From assembly GCA_001970955.1 (NCBI GenBank), contig MPUH01000375.1:1-59719 (forward strand): a stretch of 59,719 nt of DNA. The letters are read 5' to 3'. Both the position numbers and the translations under genes were made by a program. The DNA comes from Stentor coeruleus (lineage: Eukaryota; Ciliophora; Heterotrichea; Heterotrichida; Stentoridae). Shown here in pieces: positions 1-10,576 of this stretch (position 1 is its first letter; each line of letters begins with the position of its first letter). Below the pieces are notes generated by a model. The model ran no database searches and had not been told where the DNA came from. It saw nothing but the letters and a program-made list of their open reading frames with translations.

Positions 1-1241
1 TTTTATTATTCACAAAGCAAGAATTTGCAGGTTTATTAGAATAAATTGTTGATTGAATAGAGTTCAAATCTTTAACTACTTTTTTAATATCAGTAGTTTC
101 ATTTCTGGTATATGGTTTGGAAGGATTTTTGTTTTCAGTTTGTATTATTTCTTCTTTTTTATTATTCAAAATGTTTTGATTGTGTGGCTTAGATAAATCA
201 CTGGTAAGTTTTTTTATTTCTTCATTTATAGAATTCGAAAAAAATTGACTGCTTCGGCTAGAAAGTTCACTAGTGTCATTTTTTTTTATTTCTTCTTTTT
301 TAGAATTCAAAAGATTTTGATTGCTTAGTTTAGACAAATTACTAGAATTAGGCTTTAATGTCTCAGGCAGCTTTTTTTCTTCTTTTTGATTGTCACTAGT
401 TTTTGTCTTTTCTAGGCTATCAGTATTTTTAATTACTTCTATGATATTTTTATCTTTTTTATCTATTTTGAAGCCATCATAAACATTTGACTGATAAAGT
501 TTATGCTGTTCAAGCTTCTTACTTGTATCACATTTTTTGATTTCAGCTTTTATTTCTTCATTAAAATTAATCTTTTCGTTCTTAGTGCTTTTTACTTCAT
601 CTTTAATATTCACATTATAATAATTGTTATTAAAAACACCAGGAACTAAAGGTTTTTCTATTCCAGGTTGAATACGATCTTCTATTATATTTTTTTCTTT
701 GTATTTGGGGCTAATTTTTTCACTTGAATTAATAATAATAGTTTTATTTGATTTCTCAATGTCAAGTTGATTTCCTTCATTTGCAATGATTTTTTCAGTG
801 CTTATTTTGAATTGTTCATTTTTAAAAAAGTTTTTCAAAGTCTTCATAAAATTTCGGAAGATCTCTTTTCTCATTTTTTGGTAAATTACTTGTATAAAAA
901 GCATCTTTCATTTTCTCGCAAAAATACTTTCCACTAAAATCAGGCAATTTTTCATCTTGCCCTTCTTCCTTTTCACAGTTTTTACCAATTTTTATATGAG
1001 AGTGTTCATCATCAAAACTCTCTAATAAAACAGGAAATGAGGGTGAAACTTTATTAGGAATAGTGATATTCTTTGTAATTAATGGATTTTCTATATCAGA
1101 AAATCTATTAGAGAAGCAGTTGAGAATATTATAATTGCTCGACTTAGTTGGCATATAATTGAATTCTAAGATACTTCTTTGATTATCTGGGGATCTATTA
1201 TCGGGTACAAAACTATTCCTAAAGAAATTACCCAAAAGCAT
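1..1241 (-). CDS. Asn/Lys/Ser-rich protein of unknown function, partial at left edge, one frame break
   Basis: Family not recognised. The ATG at 1241 opens 139 codons that stop at 822. The coding pattern then continues without a stop to the window edge in a frame shifted by one base, giving about 410 codons in all. The break lies at a run of six A (824-829 on the + strand). One base fewer there joins KFYEDFEKLF directly to KNEQFKISTEK. No GT...AG intron of 15-16 nt fits. The second part is low-complexity and Asn/Lys/Ser/Glu-rich, with an imperfect internal repeat (NQNLLNSKKEEIKK and NQNILNNKKEEII). The start is preceded by GATAATAATT, like other starts here. The break is either a homopolymer error or a real lesion; the open downstream frame favours an error or a very recent mutation. 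Confidence 0.6.
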
Positions 1242-1977
1242 AATTATTATCGCTCAAAATGGTATGTGCAAATATGTCTTAATTTACTTTGTATAATTTA
1301 CTTTGTATAATTTACTTTGTATAATTTACTTTGTATAATTTAAATATAAAATAAATGAAATTCTTATACTTGTCTTTAATTTTGCATTCCAATTTTATTA
1401 TTTAAGTAATTTTGTATTTTTTTTATTAGATAGGACTTTGCAGTATAAATATATGCATGAATTGATTTTTAGAGCATTTTTCAAGTTATTTATAAAGCTT
1501 TCAATAGGAATTTATATGCTTTCAATGGTATAAAATCTAAACTATGACTTTTTGTAATGATTATTTTATCTCCAAACAAACAATTATTATAAAATAGAAA
1601 TAAGAATATAATTTAATAGCAAAGAGTTTATCAAGTTAATAATAATTGCACTAAGTCTCCTACAACAGAGAAAAAAACATTTTCTCCTTATTAATCCTAA
1701 TATTGTAATATCATTCTCATACAAAAAATAATAAAATCAACAATGAAATAAACACTTCATTACGAAAATATACTACAAAAGATAACAAAAAATAACAAAA
1801 ATCAACAAGAGATAATTCTTAACTAATACTAAAAGCTTATCATAATAATTCTTAAACGTAAATATATAAAACAACTATGATTTCTACACAATATACAACG
1901 TATTAATAATCAATATTGAATTTTTAATATACATAATCACAAATTTATATTTAAAGTTTCTATTATAAATTTACGTC
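1242..1977. other. Intergenic region between the UPF1 3' end and the left-edge gene start
   Basis: No coding stretch recognised. It is very AT-rich and holds a 14-nt tandem repeat (1284-1339) just upstream of the left-edge gene. The remainder shows only short A/T-rich motifs. Confidence 0.6.
1284..1339. repeat. Tandem repeat, 4 copies of a 14-nt unit
   Basis: Four identical copies of TTACTTTGTATAAT lie end to end, with the last running into TTAAAT. The array starts 43 nt upstream of the ATG at 1241. Each unit contains TATAAT, resembling the element found just before many start codons in this window. Confidence 0.9.
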
Positions 1978-4644
1978 TTAATCTTTTTGATACTTACTAG
2001 CACACAGTTGCCTCATATTTATTTTTGCATCAACTTTTACAGATTTTCTTTTAAGCTGTGTAAACTGACCCGAGTAAATCAAATTCTTATCAGAAAAGAA
2101 TTTTATAAAACTCGCCCATAGCTGACTTTCCATTAAAGTATCTAAATTCCCACATGCTATCAACTCATATTTCGCCCTTGTAGCTGCAACATTTAATCTT
2201 CTAAATTCATTAAGAAACCCAACAGATGCTTTATTATTAGCTCTAACACATGACAATATAATAATTCCCCATTCCCTTCCTTGTGCTGCATCTACCGACA
2301 TAACTTCAATATTCTTAGCATATTCTTTTTCACACCTTTCTCCAATCAAATGAGTTAAAAAACCTCTTTGTCCATCATAAAAAGTTATAACACCTATATC
2401 TTGAGATTTTACACCTTCTTGTTGTAAATGTGTTTAATAATTTCAGCAACAGCTTGCTTCAGATCTATTAACATAAGAATTTCCTGACCCAGAAGTTTCT
2501 TCTCTAGCTTCAATGTTGTAGAACATTAAATGCGACTTTAGATTTTTGGCAATTTTAATAGATGATAGATTTAAAGTTTCTGAAGCATTTTGTATGCGGC
2601 CTTGATAAAATGATGAATTTGAAAATTCAGCTATTTCTGGGCACATCCTATGTTGTTCAAGTAAAGTTTGCATTGGCACTCCTATTTCACCTAATCTTTG
2701 TATCATAGGCACATCAAGTCCAAGGTTTTTAGCTGCACGGCTATGAACAACAGAACTAAGTTGCATTGTATCTCCTATTAAAACTACATGTTCAGCTCCT
2801 TTAGCTAAACACATAAGTATTTCTGGTTCCAAAGCTTGAGTTGCTTCATCAATAATAACATGTTGGAATTTTAATTCTTTTAATACTAATAATTTTGTTG
2901 TCATAAAAGTACAGCATATTATATTATATCTACTAATCACTTCTTTTTCAGTTTTTCGTCGCAAGTTTACAATTTTTTCAGATAATTGTTCATAAGTTGA
3001 TGTATTTTCATTATTCTTGAGTTTAAGTTTAGATAGTTTTTCTGTATCTTTTAAATAAATGTGATTTTTATTTAAAATCTGATTTGTTTCATATAATAGA
3101 GTATTTGGAACTTCAGAATTTTCTTCTTCTCTGCTACGAGCAAATACTTGTAAAACTTTTAGGTTGTATTTTTGGAGTCGTTCACGAATTTCTGAAACTG
3201 GGACATTTGATGAGGCGCAGATTAAGATATTTTGGGTTTTGTTGTAGCTGTTGGATTTTATTTGAGTGGTTTTGGATTTTGTGTTTTTAGCTGTGGATTT
3301 GTATTGGAGAAGCTTTGATTCGTAGAATTTTATTTTTTCTAGGTTTTTTGGATCTTCTAGGATGTCGGAGGATTTAAGTTTCTCAATTCTTTTCACTAGT
3401 TGCTGTACATACTTATCTTCATCCACATTTACAACTTTATTGTTTTCAACCCCTTGGCACAAGTTATTAATTTGATAGACTAAAGCAGCTAGGGTTTGAG
3501 TTTTTCCCGTTCCTGGAGGTCCTTGTATTATCGAGAACTTATATTTTAAAGAATTTTCTATAGCTTTATTCTGTGATGCATTCAGCTTAGGCATTCCCTC
3601 AACTAAATACTCGTTTTTTTTTTCAAAATGCTCCATCATAACTTCTGTTGTTTTCCCAAGAACAACATCAAGTATATCAGGATTAAAGCCTAATTCTCCA
3701 ACTTCTTTCAATCTTCTTATAATTTTAGGTACAAAATTATCATCATCTACTAAATACATTGTAACAAATCTCACTTGAGAATGAGGCGCATTATCAATTT
3801 CCAAAAACCACTTGCCAAAAATTTTATTCTTTAGCTTTGCTCTACCAGTCCACCCAGATTCTTTACACATCATAGCTATTTTATCCCTATCTCCGAATTT
3901 ACATCCAATTTCATCGCCAAAAAAATACGTAATAGTCCTATCAGGGAATTCCTCTTCATTTTCTTCAAAAGGATAATATATTCTAACATCAGAAAAATAG
4001 TTTTTCTTATTAACAAGTGCTTCTGCTTCTTCTTCTAATATAAGCAAATTATTAAAAGTTTCTAAATATTCATCAAAAGATTCATAAGCTTTTTTGATTC
4101 TAAATTCTTCAAAACCAGGATAATTTTCAGATTCTTGGAATTCAGCTTCAAAATCTTTTTGATCATTTAATGTTATAATATTCCCTTTAACATGTTTTGT
4201 TATAAGTGACTTTCCTGTAAGTTCTATAATTGTTTTATTGATAAGGGGCCTCCATTTTTTAACTGGTATTTTTTTCGACACAAAACAAGGAACTCGACAT
4301 GTGAGTTTGTTTTGAATTCCTTGAATATATCCTAATGAAAAACAGTTTGTACTCCCACAAATATCACATTGAAGGACTTGATAATTATTTTGGATTTCAA
4401 AAAAAATAGCTAGTTTTCTATGATCAGATATTTGGAGATGGGCTAAGATATGAGATGATTGGGTTTCTTTTATTTTTCCTGAGTTGCAGAAGTATTTGCC
4501 ACATCTTTCGTCGTCGCATTTGATTAGGAAATGCTGTCTGGTTTCTTGACAATATGAACATTGTATTAGGTCGAACTGAAAGGAGTCTGATGGAGATAGA
4601 CGGTTTTCTGAATCTTTTGTTTGGATTTCTGAATCGCTAAACAT
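1978..4644 (-). CDS. UPF1: UPF1/RENT1 RNA helicase (nonsense-mediated decay), two frame breaks
   Basis: Superfamily 1 RNA helicase, the core ATPase of nonsense-mediated mRNA decay. The N-terminus carries the UPF1-specific Cys/His-rich zinc domain: CSYC at the start, then ...KYFCNSG...SHILAHL...CDICGSTNCFSLGYI...CRVPC, which binds UPF2 in known UPF1 proteins. Walker A GPPGTGKT starts at residue 375. Motif II is IIDEATQALEPE, and the C-terminal part has VDAAQGREWGIIILSCVR and RLNVAATRAK. The 733-codon first part stops at 2443 right after SYVNRSEA, inside motif V. The expected sequence resumes as AVAEIIKH in a +1 frame after position 2454, and as QQEGVKSQDIG in the original frame after 2428. No 15-16 nt GT...AG intron explains this. 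Full length is about 888 aa. Start context is TTATAATAAT-ATG. Identity is secure; whether the gene is intact is not. Confidence 0.93.
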
Positions 4645-5369
4645 ATTATTATAAGATTTTAAATTTTTTTGATCATTTATGTTTGTGATAAATTCCGAAT
4701 TTTTTTTCCATTTTCAGGGATTTTTCAATGATTAGCTGAATACATCGTAAAGTGTGGGCTTAGGGTTTTTTAGTTTAAAGAATTATGTGTTGAATGCTTT
4801 TTATGATTTGTTAGATGAAATACTTGTTTTTTTCCTGATTTTACCCCCCTATTTTCTCTAAAGCTAGGAGAAATGCTATAAAAATAGTAATCCTACCAGT
4901 TTAAGCTCAATTCACCTTTGAAACAGAAATTTAATATAAAATACAATTATTTTTGCAATCAGCCCTTAGCCTAATAACAATAAATAATTTATACCAAATT
5001 TTTTATCTATATATTCCTAAAACTAGAATATTACTACATTTAAAATTTCACAAAATAAGCATCAAACAATAAACTTATTTACCTTTATTACCTCAAAAAA
5101 CTTATCCTATACAATCACTATTTCAACATAAAAAATCATAATATTTTCAATCATATATTTTTATATCAATCTCATAAACTCATACTATTTCACCCAAAAA
5201 ACTCATCCTATTTACCTCATCCTTTAACTAAAATTCTCTAATCTATTACATCCTACATAATTAAAATCCTCTCATCCATTATATCTTAAAAAATCACCCC
5301 TAATCTTACCTGATAAACTTATATGCATATAAACTAATGGTTTAATAATTAATAGATAACTTCACCTCG
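4645..5369. other. Divergent intergenic region, C-rich upstream of the 54-aa ORF
   Basis: No gene recognised. The last 300 nt on the + strand are markedly C-rich and nearly devoid of G (about 5050-5340). Here this pattern marks the upstream side of + strand genes. Confidence 0.5.
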
Positions 5370-5534
5370 ATGATGCCGAAGGACAGCCCAAAGAAAGGTA
5401 GCGGGTATTGGTCTAATTCCAGTACATCTAGTGATGATTCTTCTAGAAAGCACTACTTCATATCAAAAAAATTTATCTCACCCGAGCCTGCAGGATTCCC
5501 AACTCCAACATTTGTGGAAAATAGGCTAAGATAA
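5370..5534 (+). CDS. Small 54-aa protein, Ser-rich, function unknown
   Basis: A short ORF with two adjacent Met codons (5370, 5373) ending in TAA at 5532. The protein begins MMPKDSPKKGSGYWSNSSTS, continues with a Ser/Asp stretch, and ends with a Pro/Phe-rich segment (FISPEPAGFPTPTFVENRLR). The DNA is clearly less AT-rich than its surroundings. Upstream DNA is C-rich and G-poor. Downstream DNA (about 5640-5900) is sharply G-rich and C-poor. The same switch surrounds well-expressed genes here, such as RPS7 and PRPP synthetase. TAATAATTAATAGATAAC lies just upstream. Together these suggest a real, transcribed small gene. Family not recognised; a truncated or lineage-specific regulator is possible. 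Confidence 0.6.
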   Translation: MMPKDSPKKGSGYWSNSSTSSDDSSRKHYFISKKFISPEPAGFPTPTFVENRLR

Positions 5535-6513
5535 TTAAAGCGAGGGATGTTTTCTAATAATCCTTTTAAATGCTTAGTAATCATATTTGCTTTAATTAGT
5601 TTCTTTGTGGGACAGAGTTTGAATATTGATTATTTTTGGGACTTGAGAGTTTTTCAGTTTAAATCTCTTTTCTAACTGACGTAAAATGGTTATATGTTAA
5701 TTTCAGGGATAATGGGCTGTAGAAGAGTTTTGTAAGAGAGTATTAGGGATGATTAGAAAGAAAGGTTTTAAGTTAGGGAAGAAAAAGTGAGATGGGAAGG
5801 TTTTGGGGAAAATAAGAGGAAATCAGAGAGTAAGTTTGGGATAAGAGGAGTTTAAAAGAGATTGGGTAGAAGATTGAGAGTGGATAGATGTATTATGAGT
5901 AGAAAATGTGTTGATTAGATATTAGGTTGATATGATTATAGTTAGATCAGAAAAAATTATGTTTAGTTTGTTGAAATATTCAGGGAAATATTAGGAAGTA
6001 AGAATTTTAGGTGTATGCAAATGTTTTTATATAGTTTTATGAATGAACTTTTGAGGTAGTTACTTATATTAAATACTTTGTTTTTTTGGAGTCTTTAAGC
6101 TACCGTAAAATCATCTTATAATATTATCAAAGTATGGCTTTTAGATATAAAAAACTCTTGAACTAAAGCGTATTATTAAGTCTTGAGGGTAAAAAAAACT
6201 TACTCTCATTTGATCTGTAAAAATAAACCATGAAACTTAAACCGAACATAAAATTTGTGCATATAAAAAATTATTAGTTTCAGTTTAATGAATATAGTCT
6301 TATTGAATCTGATCAAAAGATTATCAATTCAATAATATTCCTTTACTTTGAAAAAAATAAATAAAATTGGTTTTTTTATCGTTAATATTAGCCTAACCAA
6401 TTTTACTAACAAAAAAAACAAACATAAATATATTAAGTTAATATAAAACTATTAAAAAAAGTAAGCTATCACTAAGTTACAACTATGAATACTTTAATAT
6501 AATAAATTAATAT
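5535..6513. other. Convergent intergenic region, G-rich first half
   Basis: No coding signal seen. The + strand is strongly G-rich and C-poor from about 5640 to 5900, consistent with DNA transcribed or exposed downstream of the 54-aa ORF. The rest is plain AT-rich DNA up to the RING gene stop. Confidence 0.5.
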
Positions 6514-7662
6514 TCAAAAGCAAATCGATTTCTGATTATTTAGATTGAATTTCATGTAACAAATCATAGATCTCAAAAAAGTATTTTTAATTTGAAAAAT
6601 TGGTCTCTGACAAAAAGTAATTGTTTCATTTAGAAATACAGAATAATAGTTCAAGCCTCCATAATAAGCATGAATTATATAATTTTTACCTGGATTCAAA
6701 GTATACCCATTGGTTCCCAGGCTAAACTCAGTTGTTATTCTGTTATCAGCTTTATCAACATTTTTTTCAAGCACAAAAACCTTATTGATTTCTTCATTTT
6801 CTTGGATAATTAATTGATAGTAATATATAAAAGATTCCTGTGAACAGCTCATGCCAAGTCCAATAGCAGATAATATTAAAGGAGAGTCACTTAGAAAACT
6901 AAATTCAATATTTGTTTGCCCAGATTGAATTTGAGTCCTGAAAAGTAGATCTCCTAACCAAACTCCATCTTTATCATTCCAATTTAATAACCTTTTTTCT
7001 CTTGCGATACCCTCTGATGAAAAAGCATTTAAATAACCAATTAGTATTTTCTCTTTATCTAGATTAGTTAGTTTGTCCTCTATTTCGGTGTCATCTAGAA
7101 ATTCAAATAAATCAAGATTTTGTAGTATAGCTAATTTTTCTTCAAAGGTTTCATACCCTTTATATCCAGAAAGTATTTCATAGATCTCTTTTGCATTATC
7201 AATTTTTTTATCAAATTTTTCTATTTTGTCCACAGCTTCTAATTTTCCTTCATAAGCTTTGATTAGCTTTTCTACTTTCTGTGTTTTTTCTTCTATAAAT
7301 TGTGTTACAACCCTTTCTTCGTATATAATGTCTTCAATTTCATCAGTATTTATATTGCCTTGTTTTAAACAATATTCACAGTATTCAATAAGGGTAAACT
7401 TTGATATATTAGTGTATTTTCTGTTATGTTTTAAGCATAATTTATGATTTTTCTTTAAGATTTGGTTGTATATGCTTTGATGGAATCTTAGGTTTTCAGG
7501 GTTGTAAGAAACATTGCATTTGCACCAAAAACATTGATTTTGGAAATTTTCGTTTAGAAAGATAATGCATTTTAGGCATAAGTAATGAGAACATGATATT
7601 ATTAGAGGTGGATTTGCTAATGTGAAGATGTTCAAGCAGTATCTACAGTTTTCGCTTTGCAT
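6514..7662 (-). CDS. RING-finger protein with C-terminal beta-type domain (paralogue of the 45.7-kb gene)
   Basis: 382 aa. The N-terminus has a RING-like pattern: CRYC, then CSHYLCLKC and CFWCKC (residues about 6-50). A second small Cys/His cluster follows (CLKHN...YCEYC, about 75-97), resembling a B-box. Residues about 110-200 are predicted coiled coil. The C-terminal domain (about 210-380) is beta-strand-like, with blocks REKRLLNWNDKDGVWLG and SPLILSAIGLGMS. This is a RING/B-box/coiled-coil (TRIM-like) layout, so an E3 ubiquitin ligase role is inferred. The closest relative visible is the gene at 45657-46781, collinear along its whole length. Both end at nearly the same point, which supports the TGA stop here. 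Start context is TAAATATAAAA-ATG. The C-terminal domain family is not certain; PHR-like is one possibility. Confidence 0.8.
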   Translation of the reverse strand: MQSENCRYCLNIFTLANPPLIISCSHYLCLKCIIFLNENFQNQCFWCKCNVSYNPENLRFHQSIYNQILKKNHKLCLKHNRKYTNISKFTLIEYCEYCLKQGNINTDEIEDIIYEERVVTQFIEEKTQKVEKLIKAYEGKLEAVDKIEKFDKKIDNAKEIYEILSGYKGYETFEEKLAILQNLDLFEFLDDTEIEDKLTNLDKEKILIGYLNAFSSEGIAREKRLLNWNDKDGVWLGDLLFRTQIQSGQTNIEFSFLSDSPLILSAIGLGMSCSQESFIYYYQLIIQENEEINKVFVLEKNVDKADNRITTEFSLGTNGYTLNPGKNYIIHAYYGGLNYYSVFLNETITFCQRPIFQIKNTFLRSMICYMKFNLNNQKSICF

Positions 7663-7758
7663 TTTTATATTTAAGACTTAGAAGCATTGAAATATTATGA
7701 TCTAATTTAAACTAAAATTATTTTATTAAGCCTTTGCTAATAAGTATCTTCTAATACT

Positions 7759-9288
7759 TTATCTAATTATTGGCTTATCATTTTTTCTTTCAACATATTC
7801 TAATATCTGAGCAGTAAGAGCTTTTTCTGATTCATTAAGTAAAGTCTCTAAATTATTTTCATCTGAACTTAACGAAAGAAAATGAGTTATTTTCCTTTCA
7901 ATGACCAAATTCTCATGATTAGTTAAAAACTCTCCTTCTCTATTTAGAAGTGAAAAATTATAGAATTCCGCAGTGCCAACACCTACAATCATAATGCTTA
8001 AAGGAAGCCCAGCATTTTCAACTAATAAATCACAGATATTATCAATATCATAATCTTTATAAGTAAAAATAACCAAAATACTATACACATTTTTATTAGC
8101 ATAAATCGACTCCCTTGCTAAATTTGCCGTATAAGTCAATGGTCCATCTAATTTATTATTTCGTGCAGATTTTATTATTTTAGAACTCCCTTTGTATATA
8201 TCAATAAGATTTTCAGTTCCAATTATTTCCATATTGCAATTGAGAGATAAAGGAAATGTTCCAGGCAGCATGTTAATCCACCCTTCAATACCCCCAAAGC
8301 CAAGTGCATGATAGTTTTTTTTCTCATTAAACTTAGCGAAAAATTCACATAAAATTCTTAGTCCAATTTCAAATTCATTAGGACAAGCTTTAGAGTAAAA
8401 ATGTAAAGGATTTTTATCAGAAACCTGGTTGATTTGGCTTGAAAAATCAACAGCGACAACAAAAGATAATTCTAAATAAGTATTTATACACTCTGTTATA
8501 GTCTTTGGAATACCCCCAAGTTCTATATACTCAACATAAATAATCCCATTAACTGTATTGAGAGTTTTATTTTTTATATCAAAAAGTTTGAAAGAAAATC
8601 CACATATAATAAGTTGCTCTAAAGTTACTTCTGATTCTCCAATAATCATATCTTTACCTATATTTTTATTATCAAAGCAAATTATTTTTATAGGAAGATT
8701 TCTATTACAAGCACATAAAACTTTAGCAGAAATACCTAAACTACTCCATACAGGGTTTTGAGTATTTTTAATTATCTCAGTTTTATAAACTTCAACCCAT
8801 GTGTTTTCATCAAGATTTCTATAAAGAACTAAATATGGGCTTATTGGAGAAAGAGTTGCTTTACTTAAATCTTCTCCTTTAAATTTTAGGAAATAAGCTT
8901 CTGAAGGATTAGATATTCTTATTATTTTTATTGTAATAAAGGTACTTTCAGTTACTTCAAAGACTAATTTTTCATAGAAAACCAAATCTTCAAGATTGAT
9001 ATCTTGGGTTAGTAAAAGATCTAATTCTGAGTCGTTGCTATGGAAAATATATAAGTTTAGGAAAATTTGGTGGATATTGGTATATGATATAGTGATTGGG
9101 GTTTTCCAATTTGGGCTTAATGAATTTCTTATAATTTCAGTTCGTCCGAGCTCTTTTTTTTTATGTGAGTTTGAGTAGTTTTCATAAACTATACATAGAG
9201 GATTAGTGTTGGTGTAGTCATCTTTCTCTGGAATATTTTTCGCAGAAAGTATAAGCTCATAAATATTTTGAATACAAGATTCTTCCAT
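7759..9288 (-). CDS. CPNE: Copine (two C2 domains plus von Willebrand A-type domain)
   Basis: 509 aa, the usual copine length. C2A spans about residues 8-115 (LILSAKNIP...NSLSPNWKT). C2B spans about 130-255 (FLKFKGEDL...NTQNPVWSS...CFDNKNIGKDMIIGES). The copine vWA-like domain spans about 270-495 and starts with SFVVAVDFSSQINQVS. It holds the copine signatures LHFYSKACPNEFEIGL, YHALGFGG, and LSIMIVGVGTAEF in place of the usual VGVG-D-A-F. Copines are Ca2+-dependent phospholipid-binding proteins that move to membranes on Ca2+ signals. The gene lies 96 nt downstream (5' side) of the RING gene on the same strand. Start context is GCATAATAATAA-ATG. Family assignment is secure; partners cannot be read from sequence. 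Confidence 0.93.
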   Translation of the reverse strand: MEESCIQNIYELILSAKNIPEKDDYTNTNPLCIVYENYSNSHKKKELGRTEIIRNSLSPNWKTPITISYTNIHQIFLNLYIFHSNDSELDLLLTQDINLEDLVFYEKLVFEVTESTFITIKIIRISNPSEAYFLKFKGEDLSKATLSPISPYLVLYRNLDENTWVEVYKTEIIKNTQNPVWSSLGISAKVLCACNRNLPIKIICFDNKNIGKDMIIGESEVTLEQLIICGFSFKLFDIKNKTLNTVNGIIYVEYIELGGIPKTITECINTYLELSFVVAVDFSSQINQVSDKNPLHFYSKACPNEFEIGLRILCEFFAKFNEKKNYHALGFGGIEGWINMLPGTFPLSLNCNMEIIGTENLIDIYKGSSKIIKSARNNKLDGPLTYTANLARESIYANKNVYSILVIFTYKDYDIDNICDLLVENAGLPLSIMIVGVGTAEFYNFSLLNREGEFLTNHENLVIERKITHFLSLSSDENNLETLLNESEKALTAQILEYVERKNDKPIIR

Positions 9289-10576
9289 TTATTATTATGC
9301 ATATCTGATAAGAGAAATAAACTTTGATACTAAATATTAAGCAAAATCTGTTAAAGTATCACTGATTAATTTTATTGTTTCTCCTTGAAATTAAATTTCT
9401 TTATTATTATCTTTACTATATGATAGATTTTCCTATTGAATCATATTGATTGTTTTTGCAGTCTTAGTAAAAAAAATCCAACTCAAATATTTATAATATT
9501 GTTGTATGCAGAAAATATATTTCAGGAACTGTGAGTAAACATATTATCACTAAGATTTCAATAAAAATACAAAAGTATTATTTAATTGCACATTAAGATT
9601 CATACTAAATTTTAAATAAAATATTTTTTATTTTATAATCATTATCTCGGTAATAGCTTAGGATTTATAAAGGACTCTATAAGTAGTAATTAAAAATACA
9701 TTATAAAATACAGTATATAGATTCTAAAAATAACATTTTCAATACTTTGAATATATCTGTTCTATAATGAATAATTAACTTATTAATCATATTTTATACA
9801 TGTAAATAATATTTCAAAATAGAGATGAATTAATAAATTGTAATGATGTGCATTTTAAACGCCCCCGAGTGAGAAGGTTAATAAAGTATTCAAAATATCT
9901 TTTTTGTCTCTTCTATCTATAATTATTTTAAAAATGTTGAAAAAAACCTAAGAAAATATGTATAAAAATTTGAAGCTAATCAAAAAATGTCTATATTTTT
10001 TTGTTAAAACAATAACATTATATTTAATCAAAATCCTAATTATGTAGCTGTGAAATCATTCTCAAATTCCTAGAATTAAAATCTCCCCCTACCCATTATA
10101 GCAATATTACATATTATAAAATACTCAAAAACATTATCAAATCTCTTAATTAGACCTATAGATTATCGTAGGGAATTTTCTTAATACAAAACACAAATAA
10201 ATATAGCACATCCCAAAATTTCGATAAAAATTATATAATAACTTCTATTACAAATGGTACCATAAAATCCTAATAATTCTCAGATAAAATTTAAAACATA
10301 GTTCACGATTGCGAATCATAATAAGATAAAATTCCTCAAAGCCTTTAGTTATAGTCATTCAACTTTTTTTTCTAATAAAAAACCTTTATATCAAAGTGTA
10401 TACAAATTTTGATTATATATATAAGTCTTGTAATTAATTAAATATGCGGAAAAATTATTCTGTGATGCAAAAATCTCTTCCGAATGCTGAAAAGACAACC
10501 TTTAATCTCAATTTAATTCCTATTATACACTTCACAATATTGTAATATTTTAGTTTTATTTCCCTTATAATAACTT
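9289..10576. other. Divergent intergenic region (copine / TPR gene)
   Basis: No coding stretch found. It must hold both promoters. A short GC-rich patch near 9860 (CGCCCCCGAGTGAG) stands out in otherwise AT-rich DNA, but no RNA fold or family was recognised. Confidence 0.5.

Noticed and set aside
9845..9885. Possible C/D snoRNA (ATGATGT near a GC-rich patch)
   Set aside because: No D box (CTGA) or closing stem was found.
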